A stretch of 64,000 nt of DNA from Synchiropus splendidus (taxonomy: Eukaryota; Chordata; Actinopteri; Syngnathiformes; Callionymidae): positions 18,782,501 to 18,846,500 of the forward strand of contig NC_071336.1 in NCBI RefSeq assembly GCF_027744825.2, in the 5' to 3' direction. Positions 35,770-48,223 of the stretch are shown piece by piece. Both the position numbers and the translations under genes were made by a program. How positions within the stretch are numbered: position 1 is the first letter of the stretch; the number at the start of each line of letters is the position of its first letter. The notes below the pieces were generated by a model. The model had not been told where the DNA came from, made no database searches, and saw only the letters and a program-made list of their open reading frames with translations.

Positions 35770-37599
35770 CAGAACTGTTTCAAAACAGCGTTTGAAGGCG
35801 ACTTTGCCATGTGACTGCACGCTTGAGACACAGGTCATGATCACCAAAATTAGGACACAAGGTTCTGTGTCGTCTGGCAAAGTACAACACCTATGGAAGC
35901 TGCCCTATGTTATTGAAGCGCATTACAATTGAACACATTACAATTGAGCACTGCAAAGGAGGCGAGGGTTGTCTGTTTGATGACCTTAGGATCTGGACTC
36001 AGATGATGCAGTCTTGTTACTCACATCATGTTTAATTTAACTGGTACAATGAGAAGCAAAGGAGCGAGGACAGAGCGGGAGAAGAGAAGGGACACCTAAG
36101 AGGGGATGGGTGCGATGGAGATAGACGTGCGGCAACTTGAGTCAAAATGGAGATGTCTGCGGTGGGAAAGACAGAGTTTAACCAAGTGGATTTAGATGTT
36201 GCTGTGGTGTTACCTTCAACTGTGGCCATGAGCTTTTGTTATTGACTGAATAAACAAGGTTGCAGGCAGAATGAGTTTATACCAGTAGTGCGTGGATGAG
36301 GTGAGTTGCTTGGTCTTCCAGGAGAAACTAAAGTACATGGAGAGAATCCAGTTGAGGTGAATTCCTTGTCCAGTTTCTGGACTAAAAGAAAAGCTGGGCC
36401 ACACACTGACCACCTTCATATTTGGATGTTTTCTGGGGTGGGGGAAGCGTGTGTCTCTTTCTTTGACGCTTGAGTTAAATTCATGTTTTCATTTAATGAT
36501 TTCCAAAATATGCAAAATCTCTCCTGTTTTTAGTTTCCAGTCATAGAGTGAGTAAATTCCACATTTGCAGTTTGTGTCATAAAATCTTCTTAAATCATTT
36601 CATTAATCTCCAAATCAACCTGCCCCTCAAATAATTCATAACAAAGAACAAGTTTATTATGAAGTGTGTTTCATCATATTGGAATGTGGTATCGAAGAAA
36701 TATTTTAAATCATCATAAATACTGACATTCAAATGGAAATGAAAATGAAGAAAACAGACTTTGTTTTTGAATTTGTCATTAAATTCATTGACGTTGCACT
36801 TCAGTAGACTGTTGTTGAAAGTATTACGAGCTGGTTGCTTTCATTGCCTAATTCAAATTATACTGTCAATATTATAGTGATCTTTATGGTGGCGTTTAAC
36901 TCAAAATGTCTGCCTGGGTTTGGGTGATTCACATGCATAAAGCTAAACTTTTCTCTTTGATGGGTCGGAATCTTCTTTGAAGTTTGGTCTCCAGCAAGAA
37001 AAAAAAAGGCATCTGTGAAAACAAGCCAGTGTGTCTTTAAACTTTGAGCACATTCTTGCTGACCAGCTGTAACAACTTCTGCTGGAGAAAACACTTGTAT
37101 GTCTTTGCTCACTATTAATGTGGGGCCCTTTGTTTCTGAGTTGACCATGTAATGTCTAATGATCGGGATTTTCATCACTATATTTGATTTAGCTTTCGCA
37201 CCATAACACCATCATATTAACCAAGTATGAGGAAAAATTATTTACACTTGACGTCGCAGCATGATTCATCAGTTCCTTGGACTCTCTTGCTTATTTTTGG
37301 TTGAAATTTGGGTTCGAACTGAAAGAATTCGTTATTTAGCGCTGGTGTCACAGTTGTGTCCATTATGAAACTTGAAGACTATATCACACTTAGATTGACT
37401 GGGTCCCTAAATAAAAATGAATTAAGGTACTATTTTTGTCAATTGCTTGAGGGAATTTAAATTGAAAACAATGAAAGAGTATGAAAATGTAACCTCACAT
37501 ATTCATACATTCATGTACACCTGCGAATCTCGCTGTCCTTGATGACGGGGAACTCGAGGAGCTTTGTCTTACAGGCCAATTCCTCTGCCTCTTTTTTCC

Positions 37600-38480
37600 G
37601 GCGAATGTAAATAGTCTCTAATACAGTACCATTTACCGTGTCAGAGTGGAGAGTGGAAGCACAGTGTCAGCTGCCTGGTAAGCCACTCCAAGCTCAGTGT
37701 GATGGAAGCATAAGCATCAGTGTCAAGAACGCCCGGCCTCATCTGCGACTCATCATCAGCCAGTGGAGCCCAGCAGGGGGAAAAATGTACACCCAGGGCA
37801 AATCTGTAAACACCAATTTAATCTGCATGGAGAAAGTTACTGTCATCAGCTGTGACAGCGAAAGCCTCTGGGCCAGGAGTCACTCTTCCTCCGTTGATAT
37901 CTCTGTCAAAGGCAGACATTAAGCTATTATGGCCGTCAAGAAGCTGCCATTGAGAAGTTCTCTCCCTTCTGCCACTCAGCTCGGCTGAATGGATTTCTCA
38001 TAAGGCCACAGTGTAAACCAACGCCCCGCAGTTCCGCCAATTGCTCTTGACCTTTAAAATAACAATTGGACTGCATGACAATATCATTATTAATCGTGTC
38101 TTCCTCCAGCTCCAACTAGCCGCAGAGAGGGGAGATGTGGACTCGGTCAGATCGTGTCGTCATTAATTTCGGGTCAGGCTCTCACTTAAGAAGATTTTCC
38201 TCACGTCTGTGCGTCGGAAAAGTGACAGCGGGTGCAGCCATGTTGCTTCTCGGCTGTAAAGGCAGTCGTCGCCAAAGGATGATCAACAATAATGAGAATT
38301 ACTACCGGTCCCTCCCCTGTTTTTCACACCCTAACATTTTGATTTCATGGGTGACACTTAGGGACCCCCCTGGCTCTCTAATGGGAGCTTGGGGACCCAT
38401 GTGGCGGCCATAGCCAAGACCTTTCTTTCTTCCCCAAGCCATTACTGAGAGCAGGAGTAGGCTTGATTAAACTTGAACAG
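37600..38480. promoter_or_regulatory. Long regulatory-looking block (candidate enhancer cluster)
   Basis: Nearly 900 bp of unique mixed sequence. Words include an E-box CAGCTG (37847-37852) abutting a Meis-type TGACAG (37853-37858), AACAATTGGA (SOX-like) near 38071 and CATTATTAATCG near 38089. Frames of 92 and 94 codons (37638-37922, 38135-38413) cross it without a recognisable domain. By texture it is one of the best enhancer candidates here. Confidence 0.35.
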
Positions 38481-39290
38481 TGGAGCTATGTGTGCAGCTG
38501 AGTGTCAGCTGTTAGCATCTTCACTGTGTTTTCTACAAAGTCACCAGTGTTAAATATTTTTTTTCTTTCACGCCAACATATTTAGATGGCTGTTTGTCCA
38601 GTGTGTACTTTCCATTCTTTTATAGCTAAACTAGTTAAATTATACTTATTTATGAGCAATTTAATTTTGATCTTTCTTTTCTTTGGTCATAGAATTTCAG
38701 TGGAGAAATGAATTCATTTCGGTGACAGTGTTTGTAGTACTTTTTTTTTAACCTTTTTTTAAGGTCCAAAAACGCTGTTTAAACAATGCTATTTTGAGAT
38801 GTAGACCATGTTCATTTAGTATGATGATTACTGACAAATAATTTATGCGAACATGGACCTTTTATTCCTACAAAAAAATACAGTGCTACAGTAGCTGACT
38901 GCTGCCCAGTGTCCTCTCCACTGTTGCCACCTGACTGGTGGCGGGAGCGTCCACGGTCTGTGATCTGTCAATCCTGTTTGGGGTCACCATGTTTGCAATG
39001 GCAGGGACTTACACGGTTCAGCTGGCTTGGACCCAGAGAAGACTAGGGGGCTGGCCGAGCGGGCTATCGTGGCGCCTCCTGGGGTGGCGACTGACAGAGT
39101 AGGAACATCAGGACTAATTTGGGTAGGCAATGTCAACGGGGGAGCATGGGAGGGTCCGGCAGCGAGGGAGCAACCCTGCAGCAGGACTGCTTTGTACAAA
39201 TCATTACTCACAGCTAATTCTCACACGGACCGGTTTGCGGTGATATTTACAGTCCACCATTTTTTCTTGGACATTTAAGACAAAGTCCAT
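38481..39290. other. Non-coding DNA, no feature recognised
   Basis: AT-rich to about 38880, then GC-richer. Opposing frames of 75 and 83 codons at 38984-39278 have no domain. Confidence 0.5.
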
Positions 39291-39299
39291 GTACTTCTT

Positions 39300-39880
39300 G
39301 GCCCCTGGCTGCCTTTTCCTCCCCCGCCCCCTCACTTGAAGAACAATGAACATTAGGGGACATTGCTTGTACCGTGCCTGACCCTTTTTGATGCAGCCTG
39401 CTCATAAAGCTGCATATAAAACAGGTGATTTCATTTGCTCCACTCGGCGTACGTGTCCCGTCTAATCTAATTGCAGTCCCGCAGGTCCTTGATTCACTTT
39501 AAAGATGGTAAGAGGTTGGGGAACATCTCCAGGAGAGCCACATTCTGCTTCACCCCTGCTGCTTTAACCCATTTACTTCTTATCACCAAGCCAAGGCCCG
39601 GGCTTCCAACGCCGGAGTGGAGTCCAAATAGTGCTGGGCTAAAATAATTAGATGACACTTTCAATTGTCTCGTCACCTCCTTGAACCGAGACTTTGGCTG
39701 CGGCTAACCCAATGAGCTGAATGGAGGGAAAAGCCCGCCTGGCCGTAAATCTTCCATAAATATTATTTGTTGGAGGGAAAAATGGTGAATCCCATGCTGT
39801 TAAATTCCTTAAGCCTGCTGCTGTCGATTAAAAGGACAGTCAGCTGGACACCCTTGTCCTACTGTGTAATGGTCAGTGGC
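39300..39880. promoter_or_regulatory. Regulatory-looking non-coding block
   Basis: Unique sequence with clusters such as TCTAATCTAATTG (about 39461), AAAATAATTAGATGACA (about 39640) and CCATAAATATTATTTG (about 39752). Homeodomain and TALE-type words alternate with GC-rich spacers. Inference from texture. Confidence 0.33.
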
Positions 39881-40670
39881 CCGGCCGGCGACCCCTGCTG
39901 TTGTGAGTAAATTAGCACTGGGCAGGGCATTCTCTGTTGTTTTAAATCACTGTATGTAAGTACTAAGACGACAACCCCTGGAGACCCAATGACAACAAAC
40001 CCAAAAATACGGCTGGAAATTCTCATTAGTGACACAACGCATGTAGAAGTCTTTAAGCTTCCGAAAATCAGACGCTCATGTATCCTGAAGCTGAAGTTTA
40101 GATCAGATTCTCTGGCAGGACATTTGTTGCTACATTTAAATGGGCTTGGTGAAGTGACACGCATAAATATGTCAGTGTGACTAGTGCAGACATTTAGAAT
40201 ACATGCATGTGAAGATACCCTCAGAGCTGATTTCATAACCGCATGGTGAAAGGCAGGGGGCGCTGTGACTCAGTGAACAAAATTATTTGAATTTAATACT
40301 GTTGCAAAATTATGGATTTGCTTGCAATCTGACCAGGATGTTGTTTTTCCCAGCCTCACAACAGCTAAGGGAACGGCGATAAAAATAATTGAGTCGAAAG
40401 ACACTCAAGTCAGCGTACACCTCTGCAAACCATAAAGTTCCCCGCACATTGTGATGTTACGGTTGCACACACTATAAGGATCTCAGACAAACAGCAGGAG
40501 GCAGTTACATCACGGAACTCCTGAAACACGCGTTTTCGCACCGCTTGCGTGTCTGAACTCAGGACTGCCACCTGTCTGCCTAGCTGACTCTGTCATGTGT
40601 GTTGTTATTATAGCACCAATTGAAGTCCCTGTTGGGAAACTGACGACATGGTGATGTCAGCTCTGCTACA
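39881..40670. other. Non-coding DNA
   Basis: The 125-codon antisense frame at 39859-40236 has no recognisable domain. A CTCF-like word at 40250 is listed separately. Otherwise nothing seen. Confidence 0.5.
40250..40264 (+). promoter_or_regulatory. CTCF-like word
   Basis: The core GCAGGGGGCGCT matches all 12 inner positions of CCASYAGRKGGCRSY; the three outer bases do not. Binding is inferred. Confidence 0.4.
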
Positions 40671-40675
40671 TTACA

Positions 40676-41200
40676 AGTGACATCCGACTTACGACCGGGA
40701 TCGGTTCCGACCAACCGGTCGTAAGTCAGATTGGATGTAAGTGGTATGCCATGCAAAATACGACGCGAGGGTTATAGGTACGACTGTAGCGGTAGATCGC
40801 TGTGTGAGAGTGAGATGCTGGGATACTGTGCTGCCGTAACTGTCGTACGCGATCAGGAACTTTTTATTGGAGTTGTTCCATTCCTTGTCAGACAAAAGAA
40901 GGAAGGAACGTACTTACTGTGGGCAGCACTTCAGTATTTAAAGATGAAGGAATTATGGTTGCTCTATTCAAATGGTTACAGGTTAGTGCCTTGGAATCAT
41001 ACACAGTATAATCTGGAAATGAAGGTTGAACAGTTAGCTTTAGCTTGTTTAGCCTAGTAGTCTTAGGTGCTTGATATCGTATTCAGAGCGTGGACTACTG
41101 TATGGGAGGGTGAGAGGTTGATCAGCTCCCGACCTGCATGGCCCTCATGTTACAGTATAACACGCTCAATTTTTGCGCATGCACAGTGTACATTGTCTAA
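40676..41200 (+). mobile_element. Palindromic-ended DNA-transposon relic (Tigger/Tc-mariner-like, tentative)
   Basis: Opens with a nested palindrome: GACTTACGACCGG (40686-40698) pairs exactly with CCGGTCGTAAGTC (40715-40727), and an outer ACATCC (40680-40685) pairs with GGATGT (40733-40738). The CGACTTACGA/TCGTAAGTCG words are characteristic of Tigger-type Tc/mariner elements such as mammalian MER8 and I recall similar fish repeats. The following sequence is non-coding; the 108-codon frame crossing it has no transposase motif. The downstream end is not clear, so the right boundary is a guess. Confidence 0.5.
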
Positions 41201-41555
41201 AAAGCTATTTTTCCTCACACTGATCGTATTGTACAATATCATCGGTAAAACATCACTGTTCTTTCAACTTCACAATGAATGCATCTCTTCATATTTAACT
41301 TGCAAATCCTTTGGACGCTTCAAAATTCGGCATGCCTCATCCAAGCCCACGTAACGTAAGAAATTCCTTCAACTGCCGCTCATCTTCAAAATCGACTGGC
41401 TGATCTGGCGTTAATCTGCTTCAGGAATTTGTCGGATTATTTTTTCTACGTAAAATTTATGTTTAATGAATGCATTTGTAACACTGGTATTAATGAAACG
41501 TATTAAAACGAAAAAAATTAAATTAAGTGGGATAACGAATAATTAGATACCATTT
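41201..41555. other. Non-coding DNA, possibly the tail of the preceding element
   Basis: I see no mirror copy of the CGTAAGTC terminus, so I cannot say whether this still belongs to the transposon relic. AT-rich from about 41430. Confidence 0.4.
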
Positions 41556-41559
41556 TCAA

Positions 41560-42180
41560 AGGGGCTGCTCTAATTACTAGCGAAGCGGCTTAAGATTCTT
41601 CGCTCCCTAATTGATGTACATCATGAATGCGGTGTGACTGTGTCGTAGCATGCTCAAATGAAACCTTCATGTTAATTACATTTGGTACAAAAGAAAGTCT
41701 TGGAGAGTGGCTTTAATCCATACAAGGAGGGACGCTGGAGGACTATCGGCGGGTGTTAATTCTTTAACCACAAGTTGGCGTGGCCGTGTGCTCTGCTACA
41801 TTGGAGTCTGCGCTATATTCCAACCGCGCAGCAGGAGGTGTATACAAACAGCCCTGGGCCATTGTGGATGAAGGAAATTAGAACAGCCTCTGAGTGACTT
41901 TAGCAAAAACATCCTCTTGTGATGGCGTGATATTCGCCTATTTTCCATCTTGTTTTTCCCATTAGGTCACTTTGTTGATATTTCCTATTGATGTGGGATC
42001 ATCCCAAACAAGTCACCAAGACAGGTAATCCGCAGGTGTCCGTGGCGACAAAAGCCCCGCGGGGGTCAAGTTCCCGTGTAAAGCCGTGTTAATAAACGAG
42101 ATAACGGGCAGAGGGCCGTGTTCTTACTGCTTCAAATGACTTCAAAGTGGTGGAGAGAGGAGAAAGAAAAGAGGCTTAGA
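41560..42180. promoter_or_regulatory. Regulatory-looking block with an exact 12-bp palindrome
   Basis: Includes GCTCTAATTACTAG near 41566, the perfect palindrome TGATGTACATCA (41612-41623) and GCCCCGCGGGG near 42054. Unique sequence with no coding frames of note. Candidate by texture. Confidence 0.3.
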
Positions 42181-44420
42181 TGAGGAGAAGACCTTATTAG
42201 AAACACTGTCCGGTGTGGCGACGCAGCGCGGCCCCCCGCTCTGGAACTGTCATACAAATATATGCACAAAAATGTGCAACAAAGCCAATTGCTTTTAGGG
42301 TCACAATTGAGTTTTTGAGCCCTAATACATCTGCTGAAGGAGCGGTGTACTTTTTACTGCTGAAAGGGAAAAGTTGAGGACACATCCTTGACAAAATCCT
42401 CTTTTCAGACATAATCCACCTTTACTTGAAGATGAAGTGTGTAACATCTGATCTCATCCTGAAAGCTATTCACGGCTATGCGGTGCCTGGTTGATTATGT
42501 TCTTGCTGCACACAAGACCCTTTTCACGGCTTCACATCACACCTGGGAAATAAAGAGGATTTAAACAGGTCTGAATAGGTTAACCAGGTGCTGAAACAAA
42601 TAATGGTTTAAAATTGTAATTAACATGGCTTCAATGGAGCAGTGCTCTTAGGAAAGGTCTCCTCTGAATGACTTAGGTATGTGAGCGAACACAACACTCA
42701 AAAGGCCTTTTCCTTTGTCATTGAAGAGAATAAGGAACTAATGGGGAATTAAGACCTTTAGAGCCCATGTTCCTCTGTTATATGGCTTCACTCCTTTTCT
42801 TCCAGTGTGTATACTATAGCCCACAGTCCTGCTTAGAGAATTTGTTGCATTTTTCTTACTGTTTTGAAATACTACCTTGCTAAATTACATCAGCTCCATA
42901 TTCCACTTCCCTCTGTCAGACAAAAATCAATACTTCAAAGGATTAAAGAAAATGTTGGCTTCATTCAGCCACAATGACTGGGTTTTAAAGGTTGGAATCT
43001 TGAGTTTTGTATTCACTTTTAAAGATCACTGGAAGATCTTATTCCATAAAAGCATGTTGAGTTGTTGGTGACAGCCTGGACAGTTCAGTAAGTCATCTCA
43101 CTGTAGACCACCCACACCAACACCTACAGACAATTTAATATCAGAAATTCAGCTGTGTGAGCTTTTGGAGAGTGGAGGCAAACCACAGTTCCTGTTAGAC
43201 GTACGTGGTTGACATGTATTGAAAATACTGTACTGTTTGTCAACATTGTAGATGGCATGAGGAATAGACATATTTAACTGTATTGAGATTTTTTTAAACC
43301 ATGAACTAAAACCAAACTGACAACTGAACACTTATAAAGTGGCAAAAAAAAAACCTCCTCATATTGTCTGCAGTGTTAACAAACGGCATTTCCTAACTTC
43401 AGGCATCACACATTTATAAGTTACATGGCATCGCTAAATTCTCTTGTCACTGTGAAGACATACAAACTATAAACGGATGCTATGCTAACAACCGTCTTCA
43501 TGATGGTTTCCTCATATACAGTTTAGTTAACTTCACCTAGCGCTCATGTTTGAAGTTAAATTCCCGTTAGAGTGGCTTGTTTCCCCCCATGTGGCCATTG
43601 AATTCAGCATCTCTACGGTCAGAGAGACAGGAATAGAACAGAGGCTCAGATCCACTTCATTATATGCTGCTCGGGTATAAAAGTGTGGTACCACCGTGAT
43701 GTTGAAAAGTCCTGATTGCAAAGTCAAAACCAAGGGGTCACATTCTGCAAAGTTTCCAAACATCAGAACTTCCTCATGGCTCTTCATTTCCTCTGAGTGT
43801 TTTCCAACCCCCCACAGAGAAGGTCTTAATCTTGACGCATCAAGCAATGAACAGAGGAAAAAGGCTGATTGCGGGTGATTGACAGGCGGTGTGGTTTCCA
43901 CAGTAATTCCTTTCTGACTTCCCACTGAAGTCCGATTCACCATCAGCATTAAGAGACAATTATCATGAGGGTGCGCCTCTGAGCTGCGCCATACCTGTGA
44001 ACATGTGAGGGCTGCGTTAATAAGTCAGATGTCACACTCATTTTTACTGTCTTGAATTCTTCTTCTCTCAGTATCATAACTTGACGTTGTTGATGCTTCA
44101 CAGCGAGACAGTTGCTTGTCAGAATCCATGGGATGGAAGTGAACTCCTTCCATTTCTATGATCGCCCGACGCCTGGTTTCCTCACATTTTAGTTTTAAAT
44201 TTGAGGTTTAATGTCCCCATAAAAATTAAAGTCATTCCTACAATAACTTCTTTGTCCCAACTTTTGCAGATGTGGTTTTTCCTGTGATTTTTGCTGTGAT
44301 ATTACTGTATAATAGGGTGAACTATCGCTCGTGTTTTCTTCCTTTAACTCTGTATTATTATTACATGTAATAATAGTCATTATGCATTATATATTAAAAC
44401 AAAATCTTTTAGAGCATGCA
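42181..44420. other. Non-coding DNA, no feature recognised
   Basis: The 138-codon minus-strand frame at 43533-43949 is the longest frame in the window not explained by a repeat. It starts with MLMVNRTSVGSQ, has no signal peptide, no membrane segment and no domain that I recognise, and no upstream or downstream exon-like frame supports it. I treat it as chance. Confidence 0.5.
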
Positions 44421-44424
44421 TGTT

Positions 44425-44535
44425 GAAATCAGGGTGTGGGGCCAAATCCAGCTGGCAGAATCAATTTATGTGGCCCTAAAGAGTTTCAAATCGATATACC
44501 AGTCCAAAATTACATTTAAAGTACACCAGCATCTT
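44425..44535. mobile_element. Short relic of a hAT-like DNA transposon
   Basis: Carries GGGGCCAAATCCAGCTGGCAG...TTTATGTGGCCCTAAAGAG. This resembles a common fish repeat reading GGGCCAAATCCGGCCCGC...ATTTTATGTGGCCCGCGAAGAG, usually grouped with hAT-like elements. The CG positions are changed in the way expected for an old methylated copy. Family assignment is from memory. Confidence 0.5.
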
Positions 44536-44743
44536 TTGTGACATAAGGTGGAGTTGATGCTGAAGTAGCGGCAAATTTGATGGTATTTCAACACCAACCT
44601 GACTTCATGCTGAAATTAGTCTTTGAAATACAAACTGAAATTGTATTTTGTTCAGTTATATACGGAGCGTGTATTCAGTTGTTGTACACAGAGATATCAA
44701 AGAACTGTACGTATTATGACATTTTAAAATAATCTTGCACTTC

Positions 44744-44753
44744 AAGATGGCGG
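44744..44753 (+). promoter_or_regulatory. YY1-type word AAGATGGCGG
   Basis: Exact match to the AAGATGGCGG core of the YY1 consensus, a site often found just downstream of transcription starts. No TATA box, initiator cluster or reading frame next to it supports a promoter. Confidence 0.35.
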
Positions 44754-46005
44754 AAATTCAGAGTGACCTGTCTGCGGTCATGATGAAAGATCTAATGTGA
44801 GTGGGACAATGTGTGTCGTCTTATGCTGGTTCCCCTGGAGTGGAATCAAAGGGGAATGAAAAATCTTGTCATTTTGGCTTCTGAATGCCTGAAGATTTTA
44901 GCCTGTCACACAGAGACACAGAGATTTTTGGGGCACCTGGCTTGGGAACTGGAGATAGATAGATACTGCTGAGCACGCATCTCTTTGCGGTTTCACAATG
45001 TAAAATATTGATTTTACCATAAGCATGCAGTTTTTCATGATTTAGGCAAACATGAGTTAGTTGTGAAAATAAGCACAATAGCCGGATGTCTGAAAGTAGC
45101 TCCTTCGGACAGTGTCAGATTTTATGTGTGTGTTCATGCAGTGCAGTGTTTGCATGGTCAGGACGCAGGCCAAAGCAAGCGTCAGCAGCGGCGTCAGTGT
45201 TGTGTAGCGTCACTGTGTCAGAGGCAGCGGGAGCCGTGGCACACATGCAGGCTTTCCATCAGCACCGCCAAAGAAATGAGTCGGCCAGACAGCACCGCCG
45301 CACACTCCAAACTTACTTAGTGTAATTAAAGTTGAGAAAGGTTAAACTTTGATGCTGAGATGAGCCGATGGCTTTTTCCCTCCGAGGCAAGAGACAATGT
45401 AGGAGACCCAGTCAAAGCCACTCACCGGTAGAAGCTCTGGTCTTCCAGGAAAGCAGGAGAGACACGGCGGAAATGCAGCGACGCGCTCGGTATCGTGATT
45501 AGGAGCAAGGTCTTGAAAGGACGGGACAATTGTGCGCACGTGTAATTAAAATGACCAACCTTTTGTGGCATCCTTCTCCTCCTGGAAGATACAAGAACAG
45601 CCATCTGGAAGAGGCAGTGTGTAATTGTGTGTGATCAGTGTCCAGGAGTGCTGCGTGCTTGCTCTGGATTTAATCCTGAAAACCAACACAAGCTATTAAG
45701 TCAGTCCCACAGAAAGTGGAGAGTCAATGTTTGGAGATGTTGATCTTGCCAGCACTTCGCTATATGTTGGAGTTTGAAGGCAGATGCTTATATAGTTGAG
45801 CAGTTGACCGGTTCATAGGTGAGCATACAGTGGCTCAAATCTAGTGTCCGTTTTTTGTGTTCTTATCTGCGGTCTGTCATGTTCAATGCTTGCTAAGCCA
45901 CGTTATGTGCATCTGTTTATCAATAAACAGTTCTGGATCGGTGCACCAAATGCTATTGTGGGAATGGTGGTGCTGTCAGACTGCAGACTCTGTAGCCTTA
46001 ATGTA

Positions 46006-46112
<107 letters not shown>

Positions 46113-46424
46113 CGAAGTATATTTAGCTAAACTGAATTACTCTTCGTCTGGCATCTTCCCGGTGTGGCTCATGTGTGCACTCGAAAACAGAAAAGTCCTT
46201 AAACTCATTAATTCATTAGACATTATGTTCCTGCATGGTCGTGTGGAAGCAGTGGGGGGTAAGCAGTTCGATGTGTAAATGAGCACTGCGTTGTTGTCCA
46301 AAGTGAAATAATAGGAAGCCAGGAGCCTAAATTATTAACTTTTAACATTAATGCTAATTTTAATTTAAGTGATCAGAACTATAGGCAACGTACGGCTTAT
46401 GACACCACTTACCATCCGGGGAAC

Positions 46425-46439
46425 ACAGCAGGGGGCGGC
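46425..46439 (+). promoter_or_regulatory. CTCF-like word
   Basis: ACAGCAGGGGGCGGC matches CCASYAGRKGGCRSY at 14 of 15 positions (A instead of C at position 1). It is followed shortly by GGTGGCCATGGCAACAC, an imperfect RFX-type word. Binding is inferred. Confidence 0.4.
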
Positions 46440-47389
46440 CTCTCACTCACTCGGTGGCCATGGCAACACTCAGCAGGAGGCGAGTTTCCATACACACCTG
46501 GAAAATGTCTGTGAATAAATGACGTCCTGTCTAGCATCACAAAGTGACTGACCGCAGATGCTGTGAAGCCTTGACTGTCATTCCCTCGTGCCAACATCCA
46601 GGTGCAATTGATACTGAAACAAATATTTTACAACATCAATAGTATTCGATGGTTTGAATATATTTTTTTTATTTTGTAGGAAGAGCAAAGACTTTTTTTC
46701 TAAAAAGCGTTAAGTGAAGTGAACTTGTTAAATGTAAAGATGGAGACTATTGGTTGCGGTGTGGAACCGCCATGTTGTTTTAATGCAAACTTTTGCAAGT
46801 CCCTTTGGACTAAAGCGTTTGTTGAATGCAGGGTGACGTAATGTCTCAACCTCTTATGGGCTATATGTAGCGTAAACGCTGTGAGCAGACAGCTGCTGTT
46901 GAGTCTTCTGGTCCGATCAAATGGGCGGGTGCTGAACGCAGTATGGCAGTCCAGGAAGGATTTAGAGGTAATCATTATAATCATAACAAAACGCATAATA
47001 ACAATACTGATAAATGATATTAGCTTCCTCTGTATTGTTTGCGGTTGACGCATGGGACTGTATATGTTTAGTGACTGGCAATCAGACACATTTGAATGAT
47101 CTTCTTATGAAGAGATGTTGTTTTCGTTGTACAATCAACATCCTGCTGTACTCCTGTCCCCCTCTCTCTATTGTTGGCTGAGAGGTAAACAAGCATATTC
47201 GCGCCATAAAGCATATTTACACTCAGATGCAGATGTGGGCAGAACAATTGCCTCTCTCCTGACAGGGTCCACTCTCTCAGCAGGGAGAGACGAAGCACAT
47301 GGCTCAGGCTTTGTGGCGCTCTCACAGGAAGCCCGAGTGTGTTTTTGTTTATCTGTCACTTGCACCCTCGCGCCTCTTTTTTGGCTGGA

Positions 47390-47720
47390 GTGAAGCCCCG
47401 CACTCTGTAAATGATAGTTCTCTTTGTGCCCCGTCAAAAGCAGAGACAACTCAATAGCTCCCAGCAGCTGTCATGCAAAACCTGTGAATATCATTTCAGA
47501 TTAATTCAAGCAATCTATAAATAATTACTTTTTTCCCCCCGATGTGAGTTTGCTCGTTCTCTGACCCCCGCCACTTCGCTCCTGTCATAATTGTTGCTCC
47601 TAGCAACAATCCATAGCACCTCTGGAAAACAAATAAACAGAGTCGGTTGTCACGTGAGCGGGGAGCTGCATGGATACATCATTAAACGGATGCATTTATT
47701 ATGCACACACTGATGGAGTG
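47390..47720. promoter_or_regulatory. Regulatory-looking block with an RFX-type X-box
   Basis: Unique sequence with CATTTCAGATTAATTC near 47493, ATAAATAATTAC near 47517 and the X-box palindrome at 47590-47610. CATTAAACGGATGCATTTATTATGCAC near 47680 adds POU/homeodomain-like words. One of the stronger enhancer candidates by texture. Confidence 0.38.
47590..47610. promoter_or_regulatory. Perfect X-box palindrome (RFX-type)
   Basis: The arms ATTGTTGCT and AGCAACAAT are exact reverse complements around CCT. The inner part GTTGCT-CCT-AGCAAC satisfies the X-box rule RYYNYY-N(1-3)-RRNRAC at every position. RFX factors bind such sites in ciliary and MHC class II genes. No promoter is visible nearby, so a distal site is more likely. 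Confidence 0.5.
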
Positions 47721-48223
47721 ACTTATGTCGGTCCAAGTGTCTGCATCTCAAATGCGTCACTTGATTAACTGTCAAATTTGATTACAGATGGATTATATAT
47801 TTAACAGTTGTAGCTAGACCACATCCTGGTGTCTTCTGCTTTTTTTTTCTGGTCAGGCATTAGCATGAAATTGGCAAGCGGATGCCTGAGTGCGCGCGTA
47901 CCTTCTGTGTTGACATTATTCTATAGTCGTGAATCAAAGCGACACACATCACAGACTCTCTTTCTCTTATGCTAACATGTCGATTTGTTCAAGTCACTTT
48001 CAATGACATCCATTTTTGTTTGCATTTATTGTGCTCACCAGATGCACCATATGTATTATTTTCTGAAGAGATAAAAGAGGAGCAGGGAACCATTTTATGA
48101 CTACAGTTATTAAAAAGTCTCAGTTTATTTGGATTGTATTGTGGACTTGTTCAAAATGTGGCATGAGTCCAGCAGGTCAGTGACTGAGTAGCATCAGCGC
48201 TCCACAACCTAACTAACATAAAA
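47721..48223. other. Non-coding DNA, no feature recognised
   Basis: Unique, slightly AT-rich sequence up to the LINE fragment. Confidence 0.5.

Larger units (their letters stand above)
35351..37595. other. Non-coding DNA, AT-rich in its second half
   Basis: Holds a CTCF-like word and an inverted duplicate listed separately. From 36470 to 37500 the sequence is AT-rich and featureless. The 106-codon frame at 36858-37178 (minus) has no domain. Confidence 0.5.

Noticed and set aside
43533..43949. 138-codon minus-strand open frame
   Set aside because: No domain, signal peptide or family resemblance, no supporting neighbouring exon-like frames, and a length reachable by chance in 64 kb.
45170..45310. 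Possible CpG island
   Set aside because: CG dinucleotides are present but the stretch is short and of moderate GC content, with no promoter words.
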